6,473 nt of DNA. Source: Chloroflexota bacterium (GTDB lineage: Bacteria; Chloroflexota; Anaerolineae; Anaerolineales; Anaerolineaceae). Below are positions 1 to 6,411 of the stretch, in pieces; position 1 is the stretch's first letter; each line of letters opens with the position of its first letter. The DNA lies in the NCBI GenBank assembly GCA_029265085.1, contig JAJUJY010000212.1:1-6473 (forward strand). The letters are read 5' to 3'. A program made the translations under genes and the position numbers. The notes under the pieces were generated by a model. It had not been told where the DNA came from. It ran no database searches and saw nothing but the letters and a program-made list of their open reading frames with translations.

Positions 1-858
1 AAAGCACAAATCTGCAATCATTGTGCGCGATACTGCTTCGGTAAAGGACTGGCCTTTTTTCTCCGGAACAGATTGGGCAGCGACATTCAGCCAACTTAAA
101 CTTAAGCGCAAATCAGCGCCGTAATGTGTCTTGGGTTTCAGCGATTCCACCTGAGGAGCAGGCACATCCGTTTCAACGATTTTTTCTACTGAAAGGTTCC
201 TGGCTAACGACGGTAACAGCGGGAAGGTGCAGATTTGGGCAAGCCGGATGGCAGCCGGGATATTTTCATTGGGCGAGGCCCAGGCGAGGTGCAATCCGAT
301 TCCGGCAAGGTTAATGATAAAAAATCCTAATCCAACTCCCCAATTTCCCTTGCGCCGAATGAGCATCAGGGCAATCCCTGCCAGGGCGAGTGCAAGGTTT
401 AACAATGTCCAGGAGAGATCGAAGATGGTGGAATTAAAATGACTATCCGCCGGGAATTGTGTCCAATTCAAGTATGTAACTATAAAAAAAATAACCACAC
501 CGATGTTGAGCAAACTGTGGACTGTATCAGCAGCTGGGTTTCGCTCTGAAAATCCCCACATCCAAATGATCCAAAGCAATGAAATGGTGTATATTGCCCG
601 GTCGAGAGGTGGAATGATCCAGTGAGGGTCGGTAAATTGTTGCCAGGAAAGAGAACCGGCCAAGAAAAGGAAAAATTGTCCAGCGAGCAGCACTGACAGG
701 CCGATAATTTGGCGGCTGCGCTGATTTTTCGTCACTTCGGTAAGATTGAATACCGCCTGCAGAGCTGCCAAAACCGAAAACGCCAGCACCAGATGGAAAA
801 CTAAATTGCCGGGGGGATTAATGAGGATTTGAAAAATTTGGTTAAAAAGATTATTCAT
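1..858 (-). CDS. Polytopic membrane sensor protein, N-terminal part (probable GAF-type histidine kinase), cut by the window edge
   Basis: An open frame of 286 codons runs from an ATG at 858 to base 1 with no stop, so the C-terminus lies outside the window. The first ~220 residues are strongly hydrophobic, with likely membrane segments near residues 17-37, 50-70, 86-103, 114-131, 147-167 and 173-193, and perhaps a seventh near 201-219. A polar linker follows (about 222-245). The last visible stretch (about 250-286, ending in TMIADLCF) resembles the opening helix and first strand of a GAF domain. This build, a multi-pass sensor followed by GAF and then kinase domains, is familiar from Anaerolineae sensor kinases. 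The kinase part is inferred because it is not in the window. No Shine-Dalgarno sequence precedes the ATG, and the predicted leader is only about 17 nt. A TTG six codons upstream falls at the predicted transcript start, so the ATG is preferred. A membrane protein with a different soluble output domain is possible. Confidence 0.8.
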   Translation of the reverse strand, partial: MNNLFNQIFQILINPPGNLVFHLVLAFSVLAALQAVFNLTEVTKNQRSRQIIGLSVLLAGQFFLFLAGSLSWQQFTDPHWIIPPLDRAIYTISLLWIIWMWGFSERNPAADTVHSLLNIGVVIFFIVTYLNWTQFPADSHFNSTIFDLSWTLLNLALALAGIALMLIRRKGNWGVGLGFFIINLAGIGLHLAWASPNENIPAAIRLAQICTFPLLPSLARNLSVEKIVETDVPAPQVESLKPKTHYGADLRLSLSWLNVAAQSVPEKKGQSFTEAVSRTMIADLCF

Positions 859-881
859 AGCTTTTTTTAAATACAATTTCG

Positions 882-890
882 ATTATAGCA
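882..890 (-). promoter_or_regulatory. Extended -10 promoter of the membrane sensor gene
   Basis: The minus strand reads TGCTATAAT, a perfect extended -10 element, 23 nt upstream of the ATG at 858. Transcription would start near 876. No good -35 box is present: the hexamer at 16-nt spacing is CATTCG. An extended -10 is known to compensate for a poor -35 with the housekeeping sigma factor. Confidence 0.6.
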
Positions 891-951
891 CGGTAAAACA
901 GATCGAATGTTTGTGAAAAAATGGATTTTAAACCAACTTGTTGTGAAAAGG

Positions 952-979
952 TTGACAAATCCACGATTAAAGTTAAAAT
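952..979 (+). promoter_or_regulatory. Housekeeping promoter of tRNA-Leu
   Basis: A consensus TTGACA (952-957), a 16-nt spacer and TAAAAT (974-979) lie 26 nt before the mature tRNA 5' end. This predicts a start near 986 and a leader of about 20 nt to be removed by RNase P. It is the best-matched promoter in the window, as expected for a stable RNA gene. Confidence 0.75.
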
Positions 980-1005
980 AACCTGCGTAGCCGGATACGG
1001 CACTT

Positions 1006-1089
<84 letters not shown>

Positions 1090-1091
1090 CT

Positions 1092-1122
1092 ATAACCCCA
1101 CTTTCTGTGGGGTTATTTTTTT
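1092..1122 (+). terminator. Intrinsic terminator of tRNA-Leu
   Basis: A perfect 10-bp stem, ATAACCCCAC (1092-1101) with GTGGGGTTAT (1107-1116), encloses a 5-nt loop and runs into seven T residues (1116-1122). It begins two bases after the tRNA discriminator. It should separate tRNA transcription from the downstream FtsB-like gene. Confidence 0.93.
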
Positions 1123-1171
1123 ATCCCCAGTTGACTTGTCTATCATGACCATTTGAAGTAAGATAAGGAAT

Positions 1172-1552
1172 ATGAACCTGTTGCGTATCTCAAAGAAGCA
1201 GATCATCATTGTTGCTGGAATATTGGTGCTGTTTTTGTTGTTGATGGATTTGAACAACCGGTTGACTGAAATGAATAATCTTGTGAATCATCGTGATGAG
1301 ATATCAACCGAAGTTGCGAATTATCAACAAACAGCCAGTTTTTTGGAAACTCAAAATGCTTACGCAACCTCTCCCGCGGCTGTTGAAGATTTCGCCAGAA
1401 ATTATGGGCGAATGGTGAAAGAAGGAGAGGTTCTGCTGGTTCCCGTTCCTCAAGGTACTGCAGATCCAGCTTTGATCGATGTTGAACCAACACCGACCCC
1501 GATTCCTTATTCGAATTCGCAAATCTGGTGGGCTTTATTTTTTGGGGATTAA
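1172..1552 (+). CDS. FtsB/DivIC-like septum formation initiator family protein
   Basis: A 126-residue single-pass membrane protein. A short basic N-terminus (RISKKQ, residues 5-10) precedes one membrane helix at about 10-26, giving an inside-out orientation. A polar, heptad-like segment (about 28-62) suggests a coiled coil. The segment at residues 63-90 (AYATSPAAVEDFARNYGRM, then KEGEVLLVPVP) matches the DivIC/FtsB pattern after the coil, where a YA-x-S-x-x-x-VE-x-xAR-x-x-x-x-M-x-x-GE run is usual. In that family the protein joins FtsL and FtsQ/DivIB in the divisome. The coiled-coil protein is usually about 90-110 residues. Here a Thr-Pro linker (PTPTPIP, 106-112) carries an aromatic end, WWALFFGD (119-126). 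The start is supported by AAGGAA (1165-1170), although it sits only 1 nt from the ATG. The gene lies alone, after the tRNA terminator. A TTGACT at 1131-1136 lacks a convincing -10, so the promoter is unclear. A divergent envelope protein with a similar build is the alternative. Confidence 0.85.
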   Translation: MNLLRISKKQIIIVAGILVLFLLLMDLNNRLTEMNNLVNHRDEISTEVANYQQTASFLETQNAYATSPAAVEDFARNYGRMVKEGEVLLVPVPQGTADPALIDVEPTPTPIPYSNSQIWWALFFGD

Positions 1553-1571
1553 AGATCGAGTGATGTTAAGG

Positions 1572-1595
1572 TCCACAACTTAATTGAATTGTGGA
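1572..1595. repeat. Inverted repeat in the convergent gap, possible weak bidirectional terminator
   Basis: TCCACAA (1572-1578) pairs with TTGTGGA (1589-1595) around a 10-nt loop, 20 bases after the FtsB-like stop codon. The following plus-strand bases are only moderately T-rich (TTTAATT), and the minus-strand exit has no T run. It may slow or end transcription from either side, but it is not a strong terminator. Confidence 0.35.
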
Positions 1596-1612
1596 TTTAA
1601 TTGCATGAAATA

Positions 1613-1640
1613 TGCCAGGAAGGCTTGTTGTTCTCTGGCA
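1613..1640. repeat. Second dyad in the convergent gap
   Basis: TGCCAG (1613-1618) pairs with CTGGCA (1635-1640) across a 16-nt loop, followed on the plus strand by ATTTTGTTT. It lies just past the stop of the phosphatase gene, so it could protect the 3' end of either transcript. The large loop and short stem make this a weak call. Confidence 0.25.
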
Positions 1641-1647
1641 ATTTTGT

Positions 1648-4600
1648 TTAATCGTTAATTTTTCTGTGGATCAGCACCAGGGTTAAATCGTCACTTGGCG
1701 AGTTTCCCGAGCGATAGTTTTGGAGCGTATCAATAATCTTTTCCAATAAATCCGGAATGGACTCCTGGTCAGTTTGCTCAATGGTACTTTTCAAGCGTTG
1801 TTCTCCAAATGGTTCACCATCCAGAGAGAAGCTTTCGGTTACGCCATCGGTGTAAAGGATTAATGCATCACCTTCTTCCAGTGGAATTTGGTGATCAATA
1901 TAGCGCACATCGTTCATTACGCCCAAGGCCATGCCGCCGCGCGGTAAAAATTCCGCTTTTTTCGATGCAATTCTAAGCAATAGGGGCAGATTATGGCCTG
2001 CATTGGCAAAGGTTAATTCTCCGCTTTCAAGGGAGAGAATCGCATAAACTACAGTAACAAACATACTATTCGGAGATTCGATCGAAAGTAATCGATTTAC
2101 CCGTTCCAACACCTTGGCAGGGGAGTCCGAATTTTGAACAAATGCCCGAATCAGTGTTCTGGCAACGGTCATATAAAGCGCAGCGGGCATTCCTTTATCT
2201 GATACATCAGCGATGACAATTCCCAAGCGGCCTTTGCTCAATTTGAAAATATCGTAAAAGTCGCCGCCAACCTGTCGGGCAGTTTGCCAGTGAATATCCA
2301 GGTTCCACCCCGGAATTTCTGGAATCCGGTTGGGTAAGAAAGTTTTTTGAATTTGCCGGGCAAGCTGTATTTCGCGTTCGAGCCGTTCACGCTCCACCAT
2401 TTCCAGGTTTAATTTTTCATTTTGTATTGCCAGGGCAACCTGTTGAGCAATCCCATTGATAATTTCTATTCTGCGTTCGTGGAAAGCTGAGGGTACATTG
2501 GCTTCTTTCGCTAGCAGCACCCCAAATACTTCCCCTTTCACGGATAAAGGAAAACCCATTACCCAATTGGCATTGGTTGTGTCTTTGCGAACAAACTCAT
2601 CCGCCAGCAGGCTGTCTAACAAGGACCATTGTTCTAAGGGTAATTCGGGATCAATGATTTGAACTGCAAATAACTGGTCATTGTTGTGGACTGCGTCCAG
2701 CAGGGGGTAATGCCCTGGAGGGAATAATTTTCCTTCAAGCTCATGTTCAAGCGTATGTGAACCTGTGTAGACTTTAACTGCCTGGAAAGCCTGTTTGGAC
2801 TCTTCCCACAGATAAATTGCGCAAGCATCAATTCCAACTAAGATAGGCATCAAGTGAATCACGGTATCCAGAATATCGCCCAGATCATTCTGGCTTACCA
2901 CTGCTTGAGCTACCTGTAACAAAACGGCAGTTACGTACGCTTCTTCTTGCCGGGCTTCAATCAAGCGAATATTTTCAGCAGCTATCGAAATTTGCTGTGC
3001 AATGCCTTGCAAAATGGATAACGTTTGCTGATCAAAGAAGCGCGTATTTGATTGGATTACCTGGTGTCCCACCAGATATGCGCCTAATATTTGACCTCGG
3101 GCTAATAAAGGCAGCAAGACCAGGGTACCGTTGTTTTCCGAGACGGCTGCCGCGGGGATTTGTAGATCGTGAAGCGCATCATCAACGAAAACGGCAGTTC
3201 TGGTGGTGAGCAATTGCTGCATGGCTGGTACATCACTTCCCAGCGTTAAATCAATTTTTAGGGGCAAGTCTAAGCCGTAATGAGATTTCAGGTTGAATTC
3301 CTGGCGGGCTTCATTCCATGCAAATAAGGCGCAGTGTTTTACCCCAATGAGCAGGGGCGTCAGGCGCGCCATTGTGTCAAATAATTCTTCAACGGTGAAT
3401 ACCGATTGGCTGGCTTCGGCCACTTGCAACAGAATTGTGGAAATCCAGGCTTGTTCTTGTGAAGAAGCATAGAACCGGTTGTTTTGAATGGCGACTGCTG
3501 CGTAATTTGCAAATGTGGCAGAAATTAATTGGGCTTCGCTCCCATAACGGCCTGAGGTGGAGTGAGCCAGGGTCAGGATGCCCAAGGGTTCTTCTCCAGC
3601 ACGGAGCGGTGCCGCAATTGAGGAGTAATTTTGGGGGAAATCCATCGCTTTTCCTAACGGCCCTAAAGGGTCGAGTGGTGAGCGCACGTTGGGATCATCC
3701 ATCTCGAGTACTTTTTCCAGAAAGGCTTTCACCTCGGGAAATTCCTCGATGGATTGGGTAATTTTTTCTGCCGGAGCGCCGTGTACTGCTGCTAATCGTA
3801 AGTAATGGCCGTCCGAATTGTTCGATGTGTACGATTCTTCGACCAGCCAGATGGCGGCAACTTCGCAGGGAAGGTTCCTTTCCAATTCAACCAGGATTTT
3901 TTCCAATAAATTATCCAGGCCAATGTTGGCTGAAACCAGGCCGGCAACATCTCGAAAACTATCAGCAACCTGTCTACGCCAGGTTTCGGATTGGTATAAC
4001 CGGGCGTTTCTGATTGCAATCGCAATAGAGGCGCTAAAAGCCTCTAATAAATTGACATTATTTTCTTCAAAAGAATTTTTTTGATCGCTTTGCAGGTCCA
4101 GAACCGCCAATACCTGGTCGCCATAAACAATTGGAATTGCTAATTCAGCCATCGTGTTCGATGGCGGCAGGGAAGAAGGGATGTAGAGCGGTTCAAGGGT
4201 TATATCATTGGCAAGCAACGTTTTCCCATTGCGCGCCACCCAGGGGATCATTCCTGACGGGGAATCCAAATCATATGCGACTGCATTTTCTGCCATCGCA
4301 CGGCTGCGGGCACCACCGCCCGTTTCATAAAAGATTCGCCGCCGCCCAGGATGAACTAAAAATAGATGGACAAAAGGATAACCAAAATATTTCTGAATGG
4401 TTTTTACAACTTCATCCATCAAGTCATCGATATTTAGAATGGATGTGAGTGAATGGCTAAGTTCTAATAATGCAGAAAAATGGTCGGCGCGTTGTTGTAA
4501 ATGGTTGTATAAGCGGGAGCCTTCCACTGCAATTGCGATATTATCTGCTAATGCCCGCAAAACAATCATGTCAAATTCGTGAAATGCGCGGGCTTCATCG

Positions 4601-5481
4601 CTCTGAAGATCAAGTACGCCTAAAATCCTGTCGCCCACTTTGAGGGGTAAAGAAACCTCGGCTTTTGTATCGGGCAGGTCTCCCAAAAAAACGAAAGTTG
4701 GTTCAGCTTTTACCTCGGTGGCAATTATTTCTCGTCCTTCGGCGGCGGCGTTACCAACCATCCCTTCACCCAGCCGAATTTTATACATATAGGCTGGGAC
4801 GGTAATATCATTTTGTCCTGCGCTGCCGCGATATTGCAAATAAGTTCCCTGCTCATCCAGGGTAAAGATGGTCACAAAATAAAACCCGAAGGTTTGTTGA
4901 ATTAACCGGGTAACATGCGAACAGAGATCATCCAGATTCTGGAACCGGGTGATTTGTGAGCTGACAGAACGGACCAAAGATAACTGCTCAAAGCGCCAGT
5001 TCTTAATGACCACCTGGCGATTCGTTTGCATCGAAAGGGCTGCATGAGCAGCTATTCCTTCTAGATATTCAATTTCATCCCGATGAATTGGATTTTCTTC
5101 CCCGCGGTCCAGCCAAATAATGCCCATGACATTTTGCAGGGTGCGAATAGGAACCGCAACCGCTCGGTAGGCCGTCTGGGTGCAGCAAGAGTCGCGTGTA
5201 TGGGTTTCGGCAATCAAATAGCTGATATTTCCGTTCGACAAACTTTCTCGAACCAAATCAGGCACATCAGCCGATGGGAGGACAGGCAGTTCTAACTCAC
5301 CCGGAAGAGGGTAAAACGGCTCTGCAAGCCAAACCTTTGCTTTACCTCCCAGATCATCCTCGATGGTTTTCTGGATAATCCGGCATTGCTCACTGGCTTT
5401 GGTTTGGTCAAGAAGCTCTTCTCCCAGGCGCAGAAATTGTCTCCAATCTGTATTGGCAGCAATATTGCGCCCGGCTTTCAA
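1648..5481 (-). CDS. Multi-GAF SpoIIE/RsbU-type PP2C serine phosphatase (phospho-STAS phosphatase)
   Basis: A 1277-residue protein with no signal peptide or membrane segment, so cytosolic. Six GAF-like modules run in order: a degenerate first at about 13-152, then 165-325, 335-496, 503-672, 678-840 and 848-1022. The second and third show the classic late GAF pattern (PLKVGDRILGVLDLQSD, 279-295; PIVYGDQVLAVLDLQSD, 450-466). A helical linker, about 1020-1048 (ERERLEREIQLARQIQ), leads into the phosphatase domain, 1050-1275. Its metal-binding acids are intact: VGGDFYD (D1074, D1077), ADVSDKG (D1092, D1095), LYTDGVTE (D1212) and SDD (D1264, D1265). The NAGHNLPLL run at 1160 is also typical. It should dephosphorylate the STAS protein made two genes upstream, under control of whatever the GAF domains sense. 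Translation starts at TTG, overlapping the previous stop by 4 nt (TTGA). A GGAGG 9 nt upstream supports this, and the first in-frame ATG comes only near residue 119. No heme, bilin or cyclic-nucleotide motif is recognisable, so the ligands are unknown. Confidence 0.95.
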   Translation of the reverse strand: MKAGRNIAANTDWRQFLRLGEELLDQTKASEQCRIIQKTIEDDLGGKAKVWLAEPFYPLPGELELPVLPSADVPDLVRESLSNGNISYLIAETHTRDSCCTQTAYRAVAVPIRTLQNVMGIIWLDRGEENPIHRDEIEYLEGIAAHAALSMQTNRQVVIKNWRFEQLSLVRSVSSQITRFQNLDDLCSHVTRLIQQTFGFYFVTIFTLDEQGTYLQYRGSAGQNDITVPAYMYKIRLGEGMVGNAAAEGREIIATEVKAEPTFVFLGDLPDTKAEVSLPLKVGDRILGVLDLQSDEARAFHEFDMIVLRALADNIAIAVEGSRLYNHLQQRADHFSALLELSHSLTSILNIDDLMDEVVKTIQKYFGYPFVHLFLVHPGRRRIFYETGGGARSRAMAENAVAYDLDSPSGMIPWVARNGKTLLANDITLEPLYIPSSLPPSNTMAELAIPIVYGDQVLAVLDLQSDQKNSFEENNVNLLEAFSASIAIAIRNARLYQSETWRRQVADSFRDVAGLVSANIGLDNLLEKILVELERNLPCEVAAIWLVEESYTSNNSDGHYLRLAAVHGAPAEKITQSIEEFPEVKAFLEKVLEMDDPNVRSPLDPLGPLGKAMDFPQNYSSIAAPLRAGEEPLGILTLAHSTSGRYGSEAQLISATFANYAAVAIQNNRFYASSQEQAWISTILLQVAEASQSVFTVEELFDTMARLTPLLIGVKHCALFAWNEARQEFNLKSHYGLDLPLKIDLTLGSDVPAMQQLLTTRTAVFVDDALHDLQIPAAAVSENNGTLVLLPLLARGQILGAYLVGHQVIQSNTRFFDQQTLSILQGIAQQISIAAENIRLIEARQEEAYVTAVLLQVAQAVVSQNDLGDILDTVIHLMPILVGIDACAIYLWEESKQAFQAVKVYTGSHTLEHELEGKLFPPGHYPLLDAVHNNDQLFAVQIIDPELPLEQWSLLDSLLADEFVRKDTTNANWVMGFPLSVKGEVFGVLLAKEANVPSAFHERRIEIINGIAQQVALAIQNEKLNLEMVERERLEREIQLARQIQKTFLPNRIPEIPGWNLDIHWQTARQVGGDFYDIFKLSKGRLGIVIADVSDKGMPAALYMTVARTLIRAFVQNSDSPAKVLERVNRLLSIESPNSMFVTVVYAILSLESGELTFANAGHNLPLLLRIASKKAEFLPRGGMALGVMNDVRYIDHQIPLEEGDALILYTDGVTESFSLDGEPFGEQRLKSTIEQTDQESIPDLLEKIIDTLQNYRSGNSPSDDLTLVLIHRKIND

Positions 5482-5894
5482 GGCTTTCCCCCTCCGCGTT
5501 TTATCATAGTTAACACATTATGCCCATCCACATATTCAAAACGGACCTCATCCATCCATTGCTGCATAAAATATAGACCGAGGCCGTGGGAAGGCCGGTC
5601 TTTCAGCGAGGCACTCAGGTTGGGCTTGCGAGCTTTGCTGGGATTAAATTTTTTCCCGTGGTCTCGCAAGATAACGGTTAACTGATTGTTTTCTGTCAGG
5701 TACGTGAACTCGATAATGCCTTTATCCTCGCCACCATAGGCGTGCTCAATTATATTTGAGCACGCCTCATCGACAGCTGTTTCTGCTGAATAGGCAGCAC
5801 AAGAATCCAGGCCAAGTTCCTGGGCAGCTTGTTGGACCAGTTCCGCTATTTTTGCCAGACTATCGTATCGTCCAGGGAAAATAACCGTGGGCAT
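5478..5894 (-). CDS. RsbW/SpoIIAB-like anti-sigma factor serine kinase (HATPase_c)
   Basis: A 138-residue protein made almost entirely of a GHKL ATPase fold, the usual size for RsbW/SpoIIAB relatives. The N box is at 38-53 (ETAVDEACSNIIEHAY, with E43 and N47). The G1 box is DHGKKFNP (78-85), and the G2 box is HGLGLYFMQQW (103-113). No dimerisation/phosphoacceptor helix of a histidine kinase is present. In this family the protein phosphorylates its STAS partner on serine and, when free, binds and blocks a sigma factor or another target. Its partners are the genes on both sides: the STAS gene ends 21 nt upstream and the phosphatase gene overlaps its stop. The ATG at 5894 lacks a clear Shine-Dalgarno sequence, so translation probably depends on coupling to the STAS gene. 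The start is supported by PTVIFPGRYDSL, which fits the usual first strand and helix. Because no sigma factor is nearby, it could instead act on a non-sigma target. Confidence 0.93.
   Translation of the reverse strand: MPTVIFPGRYDSLAKIAELVQQAAQELGLDSCAAYSAETAVDEACSNIIEHAYGGEDKGIIEFTYLTENNQLTVILRDHGKKFNPSKARKPNLSASLKDRPSHGLGLYFMQQWMDEVRFEYVDGHNVLTMIKRGGGKP
5488..5495 (-). promoter_or_regulatory. Ribosome binding site deciding the TTG start of the phosphatase
   Basis: The minus strand reads GGAGGGGG inside the last codons of the ATPase gene. The GGAGG core ends 9 nt before the TTG at 5481. There is no competing ATG or GTG nearby, so this site fixes the TTG start and the 4-nt overlap. Confidence 0.75.
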
Positions 5895-5915
5895 TCGGTA
5901 GGGTCCAGATTTATT

Positions 5916-6251
5916 TTAGAAATTGCCAACAGCGGAAATGGTGTCTCCAAAAATCTTGAAGAGAGGGGTAAATCCAGCTAATTCAAGAGCAGACATAATA
6001 TTTTCGGGGGCATTAGCAAGGACTACTTCCCCACGATTATAGCGTTTGCAATTTTTCTGGGCACTGATTAACACACGCAAGCCAGCGCTAGAGATGAATG
6101 TCAGTTCACTCAAATCCAGAACGATTCGATACCGACCAGCATCCATAATAGCCGATAATGCTTCGTTAAACTTGGGTGCAGTTGCGCTATCAACGCGACC
6201 GGTAACCTTAACCATATCGCAACGCTTAAATTCAGTGTGGGTAAACTCCAT
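5916..6251 (-). CDS. STAS-domain anti-sigma factor antagonist (RsbV/SpoIIAA-like)
   Basis: A 111-residue single STAS domain. The early strand ends in VTGRVDSATAPKFNEAL (16-32), and the core is DLSELTFISSAGLRVLI (46-62). This aligns with the D-L-S-x-x-x-F-M-D-S-S-G run of SpoIIAA, placing the phosphorylated serine at Ser55; the preceding Asp is Ser54 here, as in many ISSAG-type relatives. The unphosphorylated form should bind the downstream ATPase and free its target, while phosphorylation by that ATPase switches it off. The ATG at 6251 is chosen because GGAGGA lies 5 nt upstream. An in-frame ATG at 6305 would add 18 residues unlike any STAS domain, and it overlaps the promoter -10 box, so it is rejected. 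This is the first gene of the three-gene operon. The stop at 5916 is in frame with the next gene. Confidence 0.95.
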   Translation of the reverse strand: MEFTHTEFKRCDMVKVTGRVDSATAPKFNEALSAIMDAGRYRIVLDLSELTFISSAGLRVLISAQKNCKRYNRGEVVLANAPENIMSALELAGFTPLFKIFGDTISAVGNF

Positions 6252-6256
6252 GGGTT

Positions 6257-6262
6257 TCCTCC
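6257..6262 (-). promoter_or_regulatory. Ribosome binding site deciding the STAS start
   Basis: GGAGGA on the minus strand, 5 nt before the ATG at 6251. It is the strongest Shine-Dalgarno site of the operon and rules against the longer reading frame that begins at 6305. Confidence 0.85.
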
Positions 6263-6303
6263 GGTAGTTTGAGTGAGAATATAGTGAAATTAAGCCTTCA
6301 CAC

Positions 6304-6312
6304 ATTATATCA
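6304..6312 (-). promoter_or_regulatory. Extended -10 promoter of the partner-switching operon
   Basis: The minus strand reads TGATATAAT, a perfect extended -10, predicting a start near 6297 and a leader of about 46 nt. No good -35 is visible: CATTAA stands at 16-nt spacing. The layout matches that of the membrane sensor gene promoter at 882-890. Housekeeping sigma is the simplest reading. Confidence 0.6.
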
Positions 6313-6313
6313 T

Positions 6314-6346
6314 GACCAATTAAAGTTAATGGTCGATGGTAACCAT
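6314..6346. promoter_or_regulatory. Cluster of ATGGT/ACCAT half-sites and dyads over the operon -35 region, candidate operator
   Basis: Two elements abut. An imperfect dyad, GACC-A-ATTAA (6314-6323) with TTAAT-GGTC (6326-6334), covers the spacer and -35 position of the operon promoter. Next to it, ATGGT occurs at 6329-6333 and 6336-6340, and ACCAT at 6342-6346. The last two form an 11-bp palindrome (ATGGT-A-ACCAT). The placement suits a repressor or activator site. No regulator is identified, and AT-rich DNA yields short dyads by chance. Confidence 0.35.
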
Positions 6347-6393
6347 TTTTTTACCTTAATTTATAATATTCCCTTGACTTGATGCATACTTTA

Positions 6394-6411
6394 TCGAATC
6401 AAAAAATTCGA
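6394..6411. repeat. Short perfect inverted repeat upstream of the operon
   Basis: TCGAAT (6394-6399) and ATTCGA (6406-6411) are separated by CAAAAA. It lies about 100 bases upstream of the predicted operon start. There is no T run typical of a terminator. It could be a protein-binding dyad or chance. The rest of 6347-6473 shows no gene. Confidence 0.25.

Noticed and set aside
126..442. Two short plus-strand frames at 126-314 and 227-442.
   Set aside because: They lie opposite the long open minus-strand membrane sensor frame, have no ribosome site and no recognisable protein features.
1206..1522. Minus-strand frames (1206-1493, 1304-1522) opposite the FtsB-like gene.
   Set aside because: They are antisense shadows; the plus-strand protein has clear family features.
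2456..5295. Numerous short frames on the plus strand and in other minus-strand frames within 2456-5295.
   Set aside because: All fall inside the continuous phosphatase gene, whose domains account for the whole stretch.
6046..6267. A 73-codon plus-strand frame.
   Set aside because: It is antisense to the STAS gene, which has intact motifs and a good ribosome site.
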